From: Desulfobacterales bacterium
Lineage (GTDB): Bacteria; Desulfobacterota; Desulfobacteria; Desulfobacterales; Desulfobacteraceae
NCBI GenBank assembly: GCA_022361095.1
Contig: JAKSBO010000573.1
Span: 1-7,396 of the forward strand
Reading direction: 5' to 3'
DNA: 7,396 nt
The notes below the pieces were generated by a model. It saw only the letters and a program-made list of their open reading frames with translations, did no database searches and was not told the DNA's origin. A program made the position numbers and the translations under genes. Positions 6,291-7,396 of this stretch are shown one piece after another. The number at the start of each line of letters is the position of its first letter. The first letter of the stretch is position 1.

Positions 6291-7396
6291 ATGAAAAGAA
6301 AAAGTTCATATCATAACCTGGCATACAAACAATGGATTACTGAAAAAACACTGGCGTCTTTGTATGATAATGCGCCAAGCTCCTTAATTGGCAGTTCTGC
6401 GGTATTTGTGATTCTTGCCTGGTTTTTATGGACCCAAATCTATTCACTGACGTTATTCTGCTGGTCGATTTTAGGAATTTTTATTTTTGTCGCAAGGTTT
6501 GCGTTATGGCTTGGGTATAAGAAAAAAAAAGAAATTTCAACACCCCGATTCTGGCTCAACAGTTATCGTCTGATGATACTTGGTTCCGGAATTCTATTTG
6601 GTGTGGCCATGTGGTTATTTTTTGACGGCATCCCAGCCGAATATCAACAATTAATCTGTCTTTCCATTGCCGGTTTAACTGCAGCCGCATCCGGGACCCA
6701 TGCGGTTGATTTACCGACATTCCTGCTGTTTATGCTATCTTCGTGTATATTGGCCATCACAAAATTAGTATTCCATGGAGAAGCCTCACACCTTGCCCTT
6801 TCCACGATGTTTATACTCTATGTATTGGTGATGGGAAGAACCGGACAGAACAACAACAGGGCGCTTCTGAGCAATTTTAAGCTGACCTACAGCATGCATT
6901 ACCGGGCAACACATGATCTCCTTGTAGATTTATTGAACCGGACTGAATTTGAAAATCTTTTTGCAATCAATACCCCTTTGACACATCATGGTGTTGCCAT
7001 TCTGTTCCTTGATCTTGATAACTTCAAACCCCTGAACGACACCCTGGGTCACCAGGCAGGAGACCGGGCGTTAAAACAGGTGGCGGATATTATGGTAAAA
7101 GCGCTCAGGGCGGATGATCCTGTAGCCCGCATAGGGGGTGATGAATTCGTAACATGTCTTTTCCTGGACGATGTTAACGAAGTTAAAAAAATCGCTGACA
7201 ATATCCTTCAGAGAATTCAAAAAATGTCATTTCCGGGAAAACATAATTATACCGGCCTGAGTGCAAGCATCGGCATCGCCTTTCACCATAATAACAATGT
7301 GAATTATTCACAATTATTGCATGCTGCTGATTCTGCCTGTTACCAAAGCAAGGAACGGGGAAAAAATCAAGTCACTGTCGTATTGGCAAAAGAGAA
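6291..7396 (+). CDS. Membrane-anchored GGDEF diguanylate cyclase (3' truncated)
   Basis: Enzyme predicted to make cyclic di-GMP from two GTP at the inner membrane. The frame stays open from the ATG at 6291 to the window edge (368 codons) with no stop, so the end is missing. An upstream in-frame stop at 6270 limits the start. Residues about 32-189 contain six hydrophobic segments (near 32-50, 53-76, 94-113, 121-139, 144-161, 168-182), a membrane sensor domain I do not recognise. The GGDEF domain begins near 205. It shows FLDLDNF with Asp241, Asn249 and Asp258 at the GTP/metal positions, the GGDEF loop at 282-286, and the RxxD inhibitory site Arg273-Asp276, spaced as in PleD-type enzymes. The conserved SIGIA strand and an ADSACYQSKERGKNQV end block follow, so little of the domain is missing. 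No Shine-Dalgarno sequence precedes the ATG. Base composition is more AT-rich than the upstream operon. Confidence 0.93.
   Translation, partial: MKRKSSYHNLAYKQWITEKTLASLYDNAPSSLIGSSAVFVILAWFLWTQIYSLTLFCWSILGIFIFVARFALWLGYKKKKEISTPRFWLNSYRLMILGSGILFGVAMWLFFDGIPAEYQQLICLSIAGLTAAASGTHAVDLPTFLLFMLSSCILAITKLVFHGEASHLALSTMFILYVLVMGRTGQNNNRALLSNFKLTYSMHYRATHDLLVDLLNRTEFENLFAINTPLTHHGVAILFLDLDNFKPLNDTLGHQAGDRALKQVADIMVKALRADDPVARIGGDEFVTCLFLDDVNEVKKIADNILQRIQKMSFPGKHNYTGLSASIGIAFHHNNNVNYSQLLHAADSACYQSKERGKNQVTVVLAKE

Overview
The window holds one leftward-truncated gene cluster followed by an unrelated gene cut by the right edge. The main cluster (1 to 6017, all + strand) encodes a TonB/ABC uptake system for a large chelate-like substrate. 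In order it has the C-terminal half of a FecCD-type inner-membrane permease, a FecE/BtuD-type ATPase, a class I SAM-dependent methyltransferase, an exported FepB/BtuF-like substrate-binding protein, a second and unrelated class I SAM-dependent methyltransferase, and a TonB-dependent outer-membrane receptor. A Gram-negative cell is certain from the TonB receptor. The gene style and composition, and the association of FecCD transporters with methyltransferases, suggest an anaerobic Desulfobacterota (Desulfobacteraceae-like) bacterium. That taxonomic guess is inference and was not tested by a search.

The first five genes are packed tightly. One base separates permease and ATPase, and the next three junctions are all 4-base ATGA stop/start overlaps (1299-1302, 2165-2168, 3379-3382), which implies one polycistronic, translationally coupled message. 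The receptor follows after 47 bases with its own strong Shine-Dalgarno sequence and no visible terminator before it. An intrinsic terminator at 6051-6092 ends the operon. The likely flow is receptor (outer membrane), binding protein (periplasm), then permease plus ATPase (inner membrane) into the cytoplasm, where the two methyltransferases could act on the imported ligand or on a metallophore made elsewhere. The substrate cannot be read from the sequence; ferric siderophore, another metallophore, heme and a corrinoid are all possible. The binding protein is unusually long and rich in cysteine.

From about 6090 the sequence becomes visibly more AT-rich. The 6093-6290 intergenic stretch contains a TTGACA promoter overlapped by a Fur-box-like element (6155-6173), a small inverted repeat (6142-6153), a short hairpin (6208-6225) and a perfect 34-bp palindrome (6244-6277). 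These lie upstream of a membrane-anchored diguanylate cyclase (6291 to the window end), which has intact catalytic and inhibitory motifs, an N-terminal domain of about six membrane segments that I do not recognise, and no recognisable Shine-Dalgarno sequence. It is absent from simple ORF lists because it has no stop within the window.
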